A stretch of 64,000 nt of DNA, taken from Mycolicibacillus koreensis (GTDB lineage Bacteria > Actinomycetota > Actinomycetes > Mycobacteriales > Mycobacteriaceae). The position numbers and the translations under genes are program-made. The stretch's first letter is position 1, and each line of letters begins with the position of its first letter. The DNA lies in contig NZ_NCXO01000006.1 in NCBI RefSeq assembly GCF_002104795.1, positions 62,001 to 126,000 of the forward strand. The letters are read 5' to 3'. Of the stretch, positions 27,858-36,882 are shown one piece after another. A model generated the notes under the pieces. It was not told the DNA's origin and ran no database searches. It saw only the letters and a program-made list of their open reading frames with translations.

Positions 27858-28553
27858 ATGCGCACTTCGGTGATTGTTGGCGTCGCGATGGTCGCACTCA
27901 TGATGGGTGCCGGTGTCGGCCACGGGTATCTCGGCCCGGTGACCCCGCCCCGCCTCGCCGACCATGACCTGCGAGTCCGCAGCATCGCGGTGATCGGGGA
28001 CTCCTACACCACCGGCGGCCCGGAGGGGGGTTTGGGCGCCAACGGCTGGACCACGCGCGCCGGTCAGGTGCTGCTGCGCGACGGCAAACCGGTCGCCGCC
28101 TCGGTCGCCGCCGAGGGGGGTGCCGGCTACGGGGTCCGTGGCAACCACGGCAACCTGTTCGTCGATCTGGTGCCGCGCGCGGTCACCGCCGACGACGCCG
28201 TGGTGGTGTTCTTCGGCTCCCGCAACGACGACGTCGCCGATCCGGGCCTGCTCGCCGGCACCATGCACGACGCGCTGGCCCGCGCCCGCGACCTCGCACC
28301 GAACGCCACCCTGCTGGTGATCGGCCCGCCGTGGCCGACCGCCGACGTGCCGGCCGCGATCTGGCGGGTGCGCGACACCCTGGCGGCGCAGACCTGGCTG
28401 GTCGGCGGTGAGTTCGTCGACCCGCTGGCCGAGGGCTGGTTCGTCGGGCGTCCGGACCTGATCGGCGCCGACGGCATCCATCCCACCGACGCCGGCCACG
28501 CCTACCTCGCCGAGCGCATCGCCCCGCTGATCAGCGCGCGACTGCCGGGCTGA
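27858..28553 (+). CDS. Secreted SGNH/GDSL hydrolase
   Basis: A 231-residue esterase-type enzyme with an N-terminal signal or anchor (MRTSVIVGVAMVALMMGAG). The SGNH blocks are present: Ser in AVIGDSYTTGG, Gly in GGAGYGVRG, Asn in FFGSRNDDV and the Asp/His pair in DGIHPTDAGH. It probably deacylates or modifies a cell-envelope lipid or sugar. ATG 27858 is preferred over the GTG directly before it. Its stop abuts the convergent cutinase stop exactly (TGATCA). Confidence 0.88.
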   Translation: MRTSVIVGVAMVALMMGAGVGHGYLGPVTPPRLADHDLRVRSIAVIGDSYTTGGPEGGLGANGWTTRAGQVLLRDGKPVAASVAAEGGAGYGVRGNHGNLFVDLVPRAVTADDAVVVFFGSRNDDVADPGLLAGTMHDALARARDLAPNATLLVIGPPWPTADVPAAIWRVRDTLAAQTWLVGGEFVDPLAEGWFVGRPDLIGADGIHPTDAGHAYLAERIAPLISARLPG

Positions 28554-29252
28554 TCACCACCGGTTGAGCCGCTGCGCCACGAAGTCGGCGGCCCGGCCGG
28601 TCATGCCGTTGGCGGCGTACAGCCCGTGCGAGCCGCCGTCGCTGCCGGTCGGGGAGCAGATCGGGTCGGTGTCGATGCACAGGTTGATCGTCTTCGGCGC
28701 ATAGCGCGAGCCGATGTTGATCGGCGGCGCATCGATCCGGTTGAGGAAGTCCTGGGACGGCTCACCGAACAGGGCCACCGCCGCGACATGGTCGGCGACC
28801 TCCGGCGCCATCGGCCCGCTGATGCCGTCGGGCAGGGTGAAGTTCTCGGGGACCTTGTCGGCGGTGACGTAGCCCATCACCGCCGCACCCTGGGAGAACC
28901 CGCCGAGCACCATCTTGGTGTCGGGGCAGGTGTTCACCCGATTCTGGATGTGGTTGCTGGCGTCGATGATCCCCTGTGCAGCGGTGGGGAAATCGGTGCT
29001 GGCCGGGTAGTTCACCGGGTACACCTCCACCGACTTGTCGCCGACACGGCCGCGCACCGAGTCGACGAAGTCCTGGCCGACGCCGCCGACGCCCGGTGGC
29101 TCAAAGGTGCCGCGGGCGAACACCACGTCGACGTCGGGGCAGGGTTCGGCGCCGGCGATGGGCAGGGCCGCCGGCACACTGAGTGCAGCACCACCCGTCA
29201 CGGTCAGCGCTGCGCACAGCCGCGCCCACACGGTCCAGTTGCTTCCGGTCAT
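28554..29252 (-). CDS. Cutinase family esterase (Culp type)
   Basis: A 232-residue secreted serine esterase like the mycobacterial cutinase-like proteins (CFP21 and relatives). A signal peptide ends near PIAGAEPCPD. The catalytic Ser is in MVLGGFSQGAAVMGY, the Asp in LCIDTDPICSP and the His in SHGLYAANGM; cysteines in AEPCPD, VNTCPD and NLCIDTDPIC form the two family disulfides. VFARGTFEPPGVG is the typical first strand and oxyanion turn. Such enzymes hydrolyse lipid esters outside the cell. The start is ATG 29252 or the one at 29261. Confidence 0.93.
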   Translation of the reverse strand: MTGSNWTVWARLCAALTVTGGAALSVPAALPIAGAEPCPDVDVVFARGTFEPPGVGGVGQDFVDSVRGRVGDKSVEVYPVNYPASTDFPTAAQGIIDASNHIQNRVNTCPDTKMVLGGFSQGAAVMGYVTADKVPENFTLPDGISGPMAPEVADHVAAVALFGEPSQDFLNRIDAPPINIGSRYAPKTINLCIDTDPICSPTGSDGGSHGLYAANGMTGRAADFVAQRLNRW

Positions 29253-29372
29253 CGAGCACACCCACCGCCTCGCATCGCTTCATCGTCTTCGGGTGGTTTC
29301 AGGGTAATGGGCGCACCCGGTGGACGCGAGTTGTGTTGCCCGGCAAGTCGGGCGCCGCACGCGCCGCGGCGG

Positions 29373-31676
29373 TTAATTCTCCTTTTTGATCAGCTGCTGC
29401 AACGCCGCCTGGTCGGAGGCGAGCAATTCGGCGATACGCTGGTGGTTCACCTCGGCGACGATGATCTCGCCGACCTCCTGGTGGACGTCGCTGAAGATGC
29501 CGTGCGATTTCATCTTTTCGGTCTGGTAGACGTTGTCCTCGGTCGGCGTGACGTAGTAGAAGGCGTCGGCTTTGAACCGGTGCACCAGCCACAGGTGAAT
29601 CAACGTCATCAACCGCTTCTGACGCAACGCCTCGGCAAAGGTGTTCTGGTCACGCACCGTGAGGATGCTGCGGCCGTGCCGGTCTTTGATCGGGTCGACG
29701 ATGACGTTGGCCAGCTTCTCTTCGCCGTCGGAGCGCTCACCGTAGATACCCAGCTCGAGCAGTTCCCCGCCGGCACGCCGTGGCCGCAGGTCGACACGGA
29801 ACTTCTCGCCGAGCTTGTAGTGCTCACCCCAGAGTGCGAGCCACTCCTCGAGCAACTTCTTGGGCACCTCGGTCTGGACCAGATGCTGGTGCTGGGTGGA
29901 GCCTTCGCCCATCGCCTTGGTCGTCGCGGTGCGTCCCGAGGAGGCGGCCAGCGCGGCGTCGCTGCGGGGTCCACCGACCAGGGTCTGCGGCGTGCGGTAG
30001 GGCGATTCGGTCAGCCGCATCTTGCGTTGCAGCCGCGCCAGGGCGAGCATCCCGTCCTGGCGCAGGGCGCCGGCGAACTCCTCGGCGGCGACCCCGTCGA
30101 TCTGGTGACCGCCGTAGGTCATGAAGTTGAAGACGAACCCCATCTTGCCCAGCTCGGCGGGGAACTGGCGCATCTCGTCGTCGCTCATGCCGGTGGTGTC
30201 CCAGTTGAACGAGGGGGACAGGTTGTAGGCGAGCATCTTGTCGGGGTAGACCGCGTGGATGGCGTCGGCGAACTGCCGCGCATCGTCGAGGTCGGCGGTT
30301 TTGGTCTCCATCCACAGCAGATCCGCGAACGGCGCAGCCGCCAGCGACTTGGCGATCGCGTAGGGGATGCCGCCGCGGATCTGGTAGTAGCCCTCCGGGG
30401 TCTTGGCCAACTCACAGTTCCAGGTGGCCGCGACACCGAGCTCTCGGGCCTTGGCCTCGGCGGTGTACAGCGAGGCGGTCCGGGCGAATTCACGCCATTC
30501 GTCGGCGCTCATCGACCGCGCCTCGTTCTCCCGTTCGGCGAACTCCAGCAGGTCCGCGACGGCCTCTCCGTAGGTGGTCAGCCCGGCGTCGTCCTGCCAC
30601 GCCCGGACGAACTGGGATTCGACCTTGTCGTAGTGCGACTCGACCGATTCGGCGCCGCTGGCGCGCCACTGTTCGACCGCCTCGGCGGCCACCGCGAACA
30701 GGCCCTGCTTCTCCAGCCAGGCATCGGCGGCGGCGTACTCGCCGTCGGGCAGCGAGTACAGCAGGTGCCCGACCAGTTCGTCGACGCCGAGTTCGGTGTG
30801 GAAGTGGCGCATCAACGCCAAGAAACACGACTTGTAGGACGGGATCGTCACGTTCGTCGCGCCCAGCAGAAACGGCTGGTCGCGTTCGTCGGCCCGGCTG
30901 TCGATGAGGTTCGCGGCCTCGGCGTCGGTGCGGGCGACGATGATGCCCGGCACCCGCATGATGTCGAGCTGGAAACGGGCGGTGTTGAGGCGTTTGATCT
31001 GCTCGTCGGAGGGCACCAGCACCTTGCCGCCCTGATGTCCGCACTTCTTCGTGCCCGGGCGCTGGTCCTCGATGTGGTAGCCGGGCACACCGGATTCCAC
31101 GAAACGCCGAATCAGGTTGCGCACATGCGGATCTCCACCGTGGCCGGTGTCGGCGTCGGCGATGATGAACGGCCGGTAGTCGTAGGCGGGGGTCTTGGCG
31201 CGTTCCTCCTCACTCATCCGCGACCGCAGGTACTCCTGGTTGCGGTCGGCGGTCAGCAGGGCGCGCACCAGCCCGGCCGCCTCGTCGGGAACCTGGCTCA
31301 GCGGGTAGCTGGCCAGGTCTGGGCCGGGGTCCTCGCTGATCGACCCCTTCGCCGAGGTGGCCCACCCACCCAGGTAGATCCCTTCGATGCCCATCCGTTT
31401 GATGGTCACCGCCTGCCCGGGCGAGTACGGCCCGAACGTGGAGATGCTCTTCTTCTCGGCGAACAGTTCACGCAGTCGGGTGAAGAACGCGGCCGCCGCG
31501 TTTCGGGCGACGGTGTGGTCGACGGCGATGGTGCCGCGTTGTTCGACGACTTGTCGCGCGGTGTAGAGGCGGGTGATGCCCTCGAAGCGGGCACTGTCGA
31601 AGTAGCGCTGAGTATCGGCGATGTCTTGCGTGAAGTCGATCTTCGCGTCCGCTTCGACCGGTTCGGCGTTAGCCAT
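29373..31676 (-). CDS. aceA: Isocitrate lyase ICL2, full length
   Basis: A 767-residue isocitrate lyase of the long mycobacterial type. It splits isocitrate to glyoxylate and succinate (and can act on methylisocitrate) for growth on fatty acids and propionate. The active-site loop is KKCGHQGG with Cys212; substrate and metal sites are in [11 protein letters not shown] and [10 protein letters not shown] family insertion precedes [15 protein letters not shown], and a C-terminal regulatory domain of about 150 residues starts after residue 600; this domain is known to bind acetyl-CoA. In H37Rv this gene is split (Rv1915/Rv1916); here it is one frame. The ATG at 31676 follows GGAGGAGCG on the minus strand. 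Confidence 0.97.
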   Translation of the reverse strand: MANAEPVEADAKIDFTQDIADTQRYFDSARFEGITRLYTARQVVEQRGTIAVDHTVARNAAAAFFTRLRELFAEKKSISTFGPYSPGQAVTIKRMGIEGIYLGGWATSAKGSISEDPGPDLASYPLSQVPDEAAGLVRALLTADRNQEYLRSRMSEEERAKTPAYDYRPFIIADADTGHGGDPHVRNLIRRFVESGVPGYHIEDQRPGTKKCGHQGGKVLVPSDEQIKRLNTARFQLDIMRVPGIIVARTDAEAANLIDSRADERDQPFLLGATNVTIPSYKSCFLALMRHFHTELGVDELVGHLLYSLPDGEYAAADAWLEKQGLFAVAAEAVEQWRASGAESVESHYDKVESQFVRAWQDDAGLTTYGEAVADLLEFAERENEARSMSADEWREFARTASLYTAEAKARELGVAATWNCELAKTPEGYYQIRGGIPYAIAKSLAAAPFADLLWMETKTADLDDARQFADAIHAVYPDKMLAYNLSPSFNWDTTGMSDDEMRQFPAELGKMGFVFNFMTYGGHQIDGVAAEEFAGALRQDGMLALARLQRKMRLTESPYRTPQTLVGGPRSDAALAASSGRTATTKAMGEGSTQHQHLVQTEVPKKLLEEWLALWGEHYKLGEKFRVDLRPRRAGGELLELGIYGERSDGEEKLANVIVDPIKDRHGRSILTVRDQNTFAEALRQKRLMTLIHLWLVHRFKADAFYYVTPTEDNVYQTEKMKSHGIFSDVHQEVGEIIVAEVNHQRIAELLASDQAALQQLIKKEN

Positions 31677-31804
31677 GTTCCTTCGCTCCTCCTCAACCCG
31701 TTCGAGCACTGTTGCCCACAACGCTGTGAGTCTCCCACTGCGCCATGTTTTCCGTGGCAGAATCCGGGGCGTAGCCGCCTGTGGACGCTGTGAGGAGGCC
31801 CTCG

Positions 31805-32353
31805 ATGCGGGTGCTGCTGGGAGTCTGCGCGGCGCTGACCGCGACGGCCCTCACCGGCTGTCACAGCGCAGCACCCGACGAGACCCCGCAGGGCACCACC
31901 ACGGGGCCCCCGGCGACGGGCGCCGGCACCACAACGGTGGCTTCCACTCCGGCACCACAACCAGCACCACAACCGGCACCGCAACCAGCACCGCACCCGG
32001 CCACGAAAGTGTGGGTCGATCTCGGGGTCGGCGACTGCCTGGCCGAGCCGCCACCGACCGATCCGAGCGTGGTCACCGTCACCGTCGTCGACTGTTCTCG
32101 TCCGCACGCCGCCGAGGTGTTCCTGCGCGCCGCGGTGCCGGTCAACGACGCAGTCGCCGATGTGGCCGACCAACGGTGCGCCGAGGGTTTTTCCGCCTAC
32201 ACCGGTGAACCGGCGACCGCCGGCCGCGACACGATCAGCTATCTGATCGACTCGATGCAGGACCGCACCGGGGCCGTGCCGGAGCCGAGCACCGTCATCT
32301 GTCTGCTGGCACCGGCCGACGGCCAACCCGTGAGCGGCACGGCCCGCCGCTGA
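31805..32353 (+). CDS. Lipoprotein with septum-formation-like domain
   Basis: A 182-residue lipoprotein. The lipobox is ALTGC with the lipidated Cys at about residue 19. A Pro/Thr-rich linker with four PAPQ-type repeats (a 12-bp DNA repeat near 31950-32000) follows. The folded part resembles the 'septum formation' domain: [14 protein letters not shown], then [22 protein letters not shown] and STVICLLAP, with four cysteines. The function is unknown; the domain is common on actinobacterial surface proteins. It is divergent from aceA. Confidence 0.8.
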   Translation: MRVLLGVCAALTATALTGCHSAAPDETPQGTTTGPPATGAGTTTVASTPAPQPAPQPAPQPAPHPATKVWVDLGVGDCLAEPPPTDPSVVTVTVVDCSRPHAAEVFLRAAVPVNDAVADVADQRCAEGFSAYTGEPATAGRDTISYLIDSMQDRTGAVPEPSTVICLLAPADGQPVSGTARR

Positions 32354-32391
32354 GCGGCCGGCCGCCCGTCGTGACCCCTTACACTGCGCGT

Positions 32392-34224
32392 ATGGACGGT
32401 GCACCGGCACAACAGTTCGCCGCCCCCGACGGGTTGCTGCGCATCGAAGACACCCTCGACGCCGACGGCGAGATCTCTCTCCCCGACGGGACCACGCTGA
32501 TCTCGCTGATCGAGCGCAACATCGCCAGCGTCGGTGACACGTTGGCGTTCCGGTATCTGGATTTCACCGGTGGCGACGATCCCCGGGTTCACGAGTGGAC
32601 GTGGAAGCAGCTGGGGGTCCGGTTGGCCGCTGTCGCCGCCCGGCTGCAGCACCACGCCGGCCCGGGGGAGAGGGTGGCGGTGCTCGCACCGCAAGGGCTG
32701 GACTACGTCGCGGGGTTCTTCGCAGCGATCAAGGCCGGCACGATCGCGGTGCCGCTGTTCGCCCCGGAGCTGCCCGGCCACGCCGAACGCCTCGAGACCG
32801 CGCTGGCCGACTGCACGCCGTCGGTGGTGTTGACCACCGCCGCCGCCCGCGCCGGCGTCGAGGAATTTCTTCACCGGCTGACCTCGGTGTGCCAGCCGCG
32901 CATCCTGGTGATCGACGAGATCCCCGACTCCGCCGGCGCTGAGTTCACCCCGGTGATGTTGGACGTCGACTCGGTCTCCCACCTGCAGTACACCTCCGGG
33001 GCGACCCGCCCGCCGGTGGGTGTGGAGGTCACCCACCGCGCGGTGGGCACCAACCTGGTGCAGATGATCCTGTCGATCGACCTGTTGAACCGAAACACCC
33101 ACGGCGTGAGCTGGTTACCGCTCTACCACGACATGGGCTTATCGATGCTGGGTTTCCCGACCGTCTACGGCGGTCACTCCACACTGATGTCACCGGCCGC
33201 GTTCATCCGGCGTCCGCTGCGCTGGATCCAGGCGTTGTCGGACGGATCGCGGGAGGGGCAGGTGGTCACCGCCGCCCCCAATCTCGCCTACGAGCTCACC
33301 GCGCAACGGGGGCTGCCCGGGCCCGACGACCAGATCGACCTGACCAACGTGGTGATGATCATCGGCTCGGAACCGGTGAGCATGGAGGCGATCACCACCT
33401 TCACCACGGCGTTCGCCCCCTACGGGCTGGCCCGCACCGCGATCAAACCGTCCTACGGCATCGCCGAGGCGACCCTGATGATCGCCACCACCGCACCGGA
33501 CGTCGAAGCCCGCGCGGTGTACTTCGACCGTCGCCAACTCGGCGAGGGCCGGGCGGTGCTGGTCGCCGCCGACGCCCCCGAGGCGGTGATCCACGTGCCC
33601 TGCGGACAGCTTGCCCGCAGCCTGCGCGCCGTGATCGTGGACCCGCAGAGCCGCACCGAGCTTCCCGACGGTCACATCGGGGAGATCTGGTTGCACGGCG
33701 ACAACGTGGCCCGCGGCTACTGGGACCGGCCCGAGGAGTCCCGAGCGGCCTTTGCGGCGGTCCTGGTGAACCGGCTGTCCAGCGGCAGCCACGCCGATGG
33801 CGTTCTGGCGCAGGCGCATTGGCTGCGCACCGGCGATCTCGGTGTCTTCCTCGACGATGAGCTGTATGTCACCGGCCGAATGGCCGACCTGGTTCGACTC
33901 GGCGGCCGCGACCACTACCCGCACGACATCGAGGCGACGGTGGCCGAGGCGGCGCCGATGGTGCGCAGCGGCTACGTGGTCGCGTTCACCGCGCCGGATC
34001 GTGACGGCGAGCCGCAGTTGGTGATCGTCGCCGAGCGGGCTCGCGGCACCCGTCGCACCGATCCGCGGCCCGCGGCCGAGGCCATCGGCGCGGCGGTCGC
34101 CCGCGTCCACGGGCTCACGGTCACCGACGTCCGGTTCGTGCAGGCCGGCGCGATCCCGCGCACGACCAGCGGCAAACTGGCTCGCCGTGCATGCCGCGCC
34201 GCCTATCTCCAAGGAGCGCTATGA
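32392..34224 (+). CDS. Fatty acyl-AMP ligase (FadD31-like)
   Basis: A 610-residue adenylate-forming enzyme. The FAAL style is clear from GVSWLPLYHDMGLSMLGFPT, SPAAFIRRPLRWIQALSD and AAPNLAYELTAQRG; the phosphate loop is LQYTSGATRPPVG and the C-terminal catalytic Lys lies in TTSGKLARRA. FAALs activate fatty acids as acyl-AMP and hand them to polyketide synthases or carrier proteins, not to CoA. No PKS or carrier gene is in the window. By position between aceA and mpt63 it matches fadD31 (Rv1925). The ATG at 32392 is followed in an operon by a reductase whose ATG overlaps its stop. Confidence 0.9.
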   Translation: MDGAPAQQFAAPDGLLRIEDTLDADGEISLPDGTTLISLIERNIASVGDTLAFRYLDFTGGDDPRVHEWTWKQLGVRLAAVAARLQHHAGPGERVAVLAPQGLDYVAGFFAAIKAGTIAVPLFAPELPGHAERLETALADCTPSVVLTTAAARAGVEEFLHRLTSVCQPRILVIDEIPDSAGAEFTPVMLDVDSVSHLQYTSGATRPPVGVEVTHRAVGTNLVQMILSIDLLNRNTHGVSWLPLYHDMGLSMLGFPTVYGGHSTLMSPAAFIRRPLRWIQALSDGSREGQVVTAAPNLAYELTAQRGLPGPDDQIDLTNVVMIIGSEPVSMEAITTFTTAFAPYGLARTAIKPSYGIAEATLMIATTAPDVEARAVYFDRRQLGEGRAVLVAADAPEAVIHVPCGQLARSLRAVIVDPQSRTELPDGHIGEIWLHGDNVARGYWDRPEESRAAFAAVLVNRLSSGSHADGVLAQAHWLRTGDLGVFLDDELYVTGRMADLVRLGGRDHYPHDIEATVAEAAPMVRSGYVVAFTAPDRDGEPQLVIVAERARGTRRTDPRPAAEAIGAAVARVHGLTVTDVRFVQAGAIPRTTSGKLARRACRAAYLQGAL

Positions 34225-35258
34225 ACACCCGCCGCAACGCGCAGGTGGTGCTGCGCCGGCGCCCCAGCGGTCTGATCGCCGCCGGCGACACCGAGGTGGT
34301 CAGCGGCGACGCCCCGGCACCCGCTGACGGGGAGGCCCTGGTGCGCACCACCTATGTGGGTATCGACGCGGCGGCACGAACCTGGCTCAACGACCAGCCC
34401 GGGTACTTGCCGCCGGTGCAACTCGGTGAGGTGATCCGAGCCGCCGGCATCGGTGAGGTGGTGGAATCACGCTGCGCGGCCTACCGGGTCGGTGACGTGG
34501 TCACCACGTTGACCGGCTTCCAGGAGTACGTGCTGGTGCGCGACGACGTGTTCACCACCCCGGTGCCCGGCCCCGACGTCGACCAGTTGGCGGTGATGTC
34601 GGTGTACGGGCCGACCGGAGCGACCGCCTACTTCGGGATGACCGGCATCGGGCGTCCGAAGGCCGGGGAGACGGTGGTGGTGTCGGCGGCGGCGGGGGCG
34701 ACCGGATCGGTGGCCGGCCAGATCGCCAAGATCGCCGGCGCCCGGGTCGTCGGCATCGCCGGTGGTCCGCGGAAATGCCGGGCGGTGGTCGATGATTTCG
34801 GTTTCGACGCCTGCATCGACTACAAAAGCGACACCCTGACCGCTGACCTCAAGACGCATTGCCCACGGGGGGTCGACGTCTACTTCGACAACGTCGGCGG
34901 ACCGATCCTCGACGCCGTGCTGGGCCGGCTGGCCCACCGTGCCCGGGTGGTGCTGTGCGGCGTCATCTCCAGCTATCTCACCGGCGAGCATCCCGGCCCG
35001 GCCAACTATGTGAACCTGCTGGCGAAAACCGCGGTGATGCAGGGCTTCAACGCGTTGCACGAATGGGACCGGTTCGACGAGGCGTTCGCGGCACTGCACG
35101 ACTGGGAGAAAAGCGGACAGTTGGTGCACCGCGAGACCGTCATGGAGGGCATCGACTCCTGCGTGGACGCCCTCAACGGTTTGTTCAGCGGCGCCAACAT
35201 CGGAAAAATGCTGGTGAGACTCAGCGAACCCGGTTCCGGTCAAGCCGCACGACGCTAG
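34221..35258 (+). CDS. Zinc-independent MDR-family NADP oxidoreductase
   Basis: A 345-residue medium-chain reductase of the leukotriene-B4 dehydrogenase/CurA type. The nucleotide-binding motif is VVVSAAAGATGSVAGQIAKI; the family Tyr lies in MSVYGPTGATAYFGM. The structural and catalytic zinc ligands of alcohol dehydrogenases are absent. Such enzymes reduce alpha,beta-unsaturated ketones or acyl groups. The ATG overlaps the FAAL stop (ATGA), which makes it the FAAL's translational partner, perhaps reducing a double bond in the same lipid. AAGGAG lies upstream. Confidence 0.9.
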   Translation: MNTRRNAQVVLRRRPSGLIAAGDTEVVSGDAPAPADGEALVRTTYVGIDAAARTWLNDQPGYLPPVQLGEVIRAAGIGEVVESRCAAYRVGDVVTTLTGFQEYVLVRDDVFTTPVPGPDVDQLAVMSVYGPTGATAYFGMTGIGRPKAGETVVVSAAAGATGSVAGQIAKIAGARVVGIAGGPRKCRAVVDDFGFDACIDYKSDTLTADLKTHCPRGVDVYFDNVGGPILDAVLGRLAHRARVVLCGVISSYLTGEHPGPANYVNLLAKTAVMQGFNALHEWDRFDEAFAALHDWEKSGQLVHRETVMEGIDSCVDALNGLFSGANIGKMLVRLSEPGSGQAARR

Positions 35259-35325
35259 GCTGACATGGGTGATCAGCCCGTCGAACCGGTTCGGCGGTCA
35301 CCGGCCGCCGCTTTCGCTCGAGCCG

Positions 35326-35625
35326 ATGATGACCATCAGGCAGGCCCGCCGGTGGTGTCGTCGTCTGTCCAGCGTGGGCGTCACCGTCAGCCCGGAGCGA
35401 CTGGTGGCGATCAGCACCGGATCCGGTGCCACCGAAGCGGAGAACGTGGATCTGCGGTTCGCGCTGACCGCGCTGCACCTACGCGACGACCAACACAGCG
35501 TCCGGGTGCGCCGCCGCCGGCAGGTCCGGCTGCGCTGGCTGATCGTGGTGGCGATGACCCTGGTCGCGTTGAACACCCTGGTGTGCCTGGGCTACCTGCT
35601 TTTCAGCGCGCTGGCACCGTTCTGA
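35326..35625 (+). CDS. Small C-terminally anchored membrane protein
   Basis: About 99 residues from the ATG pair at 35326/35329; an in-frame GTG at 35269 would add 19. The N-terminus is basic (IRQARRWCRRLSS); one TM helix lies at the end (LIVVAMTLVALNTLVCLGYLLF), preceded by an Arg-rich RVRRRRQVRLRW. It looks like a tail-anchored protein facing the cytosol. No family is recognised. It follows the MDR gene on the same strand and converges on a crotonase gene 3 bases later. Confidence 0.6.
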   Translation: MMTIRQARRWCRRLSSVGVTVSPERLVAISTGSGATEAENVDLRFALTALHLRDDQHSVRVRRRRQVRLRWLIVVAMTLVALNTLVCLGYLLFSALAPF

Positions 35626-35628
35626 TTC

Positions 35629-36402
35629 TCAGCGGGCCTGCCACCGCGGCGGGCGCTTCTCCCGCCAGGCCGTCAAGCCCTCGGTGACATCGGCGGTGGC
35701 TCCGACGACCTTGCGCATGGTCTCGCCGAACCGCACCGCCTCGGTCCAGCCCATCTCGGCGCCGCGCCACGCGACCTCCTTGGTGGCACGTTGGGCCAGT
35801 GGGGCGGCGGCGGTCAGGATTTCGGCCCAGTCCCGGGCGGTGGTCTGCAGATCCTCCGGATCGCACAGCCGCCACACCAGTCCGATCTGATGGGCCCGCT
35901 CGGCGCTCATCGGCGCCCCGGTCAACAGCAACTCCATCGCATTGGCCCAGCCGACCCGCTGCGGCAACCGCAACGCGCCGACGATCGTCGCCACGCCGAG
36001 GCGCACCTCCGGAAAGCTGAACACCGCATCGGTGCTGGCGATGACGAAGTCGCAGAACAACACCCCGGTCAGCCCGTAGCCGACGCACGGACCGTGCACA
36101 GCGGCGATCGTCGGCTTAAATAGCTCCAGGCCCGATTCGAAGGAGTTCACCGTCGGCTTCTCCCAGAACGTGCCCGCGAAGGTGCCGACGGCCCCCGCAC
36201 TGTCGGTGAGGTCCGCGCCGGCGCAGAACACGTCCCCGGCAGCGGTCAGGATGGCGACCCAGGCGTCCTCGTCACCGCGGAATCGTTCCCAGGCGGCGTT
36301 GAGGTCGTTGCGCAGCGCGCCGTTGATGGCGTTGCGGGCCTGCGGGCGATTGAGGGTGATGGTCGCGACATGGTCGCGCACCTCGTAGGTGACCAGGCTC
36401 AT
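35629..36402 (-). CDS. Enoyl-CoA hydratase family protein
   Basis: A 257-residue crotonase. The CoA/oxyanion segments are DVFCAGADLTDSAG and AVHGPCVGYGLTGVLFCDFV; the second catalytic region reads FSFPEVRLGVATIVG with Glu. A glutamate at the first hydratase position is not evident, so isomerase or another crotonase reaction is possible. The N-terminus SLVTYEVRDHVATITLNRPQ is typical. It starts at ATG 36402, divergent from the NYN-domain gene. Confidence 0.88.
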   Translation of the reverse strand: MSLVTYEVRDHVATITLNRPQARNAINGALRNDLNAAWERFRGDEDAWVAILTAAGDVFCAGADLTDSAGAVGTFAGTFWEKPTVNSFESGLELFKPTIAAVHGPCVGYGLTGVLFCDFVIASTDAVFSFPEVRLGVATIVGALRLPQRVGWANAMELLLTGAPMSAERAHQIGLVWRLCDPEDLQTTARDWAEILTAAAPLAQRATKEVAWRGAEMGWTEAVRFGETMRKVVGATADVTEGLTAWREKRPPRWQAR

Positions 36403-36464
36403 GGACGCACCATAGTGCCGATAGTGCCGATCGCCGCCTTGTCGGGGCCCGCTAGCGTGACACG

Positions 36465-36857
36465 ATGCGATGGCTGGTCGACGGCATGAATGTGATCGGG
36501 TCGCGCCCCGACGGATGGTGGAAGGATCGGCACTCCGCGATGGTGCGGCTGGTGACCGACCTGCAGCGCTGGGCTCAGACCGACGGGCAGCAGGTGACGG
36601 TGGTTTTCGAAAAACCGCCGGACCCGCCGATCGCCGCTCCGCCGGTCACCGTCGCCCATGCCCCGCGCAGCTACCCCAATTCCGCCGATGACGAGATCGT
36701 GCGCCTGGTCGCCGCCGCCGACGAACCGGGCCGTATCACCGTCGTCACCTCCGATGCCGCGCTGATCGAACGGGCTCGCGCCGCCGGGGCGATGACCTCC
36801 CCGGCCGCGGCGTTCCGTCGCCGGATCGCGCCCGACGGGCACCGTCGACACCCTTAA
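36465..36857 (+). CDS. NYN/PIN-like RNase domain protein
   Basis: A 130-residue stand-alone NYN domain, the fold of YacP-like ribonucleases. The acidic site is visible: Asp6 in MRWLVDGMNVIGSRPDGWW, Asp75/Glu76 in NSADDEIVRLV, and Asp in ITVVTSDAALIERARAAG. Such proteins cleave RNA, often rRNA or mRNA. The neighbourhood gives no further hint; the urate cluster begins 25 bases downstream on the same strand. Confidence 0.85.
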   Translation: MRWLVDGMNVIGSRPDGWWKDRHSAMVRLVTDLQRWAQTDGQQVTVVFEKPPDPPIAAPPVTVAHAPRSYPNSADDEIVRLVAAADEPGRITVVTSDAALIERARAAGAMTSPAAAFRRRIAPDGHRRHP

Positions 36858-36882
36858 ACGGCGGCTGCGACGATGGACCGCG

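Noticed and set aside
28626-31793. Rightward frame of more than 1000 codons across the cutinase and ICL2
   Set aside because: It is antisense to two well-supported enzymes and shows no recognisable domain; open frames of this length are expected opposite GC-rich genes.
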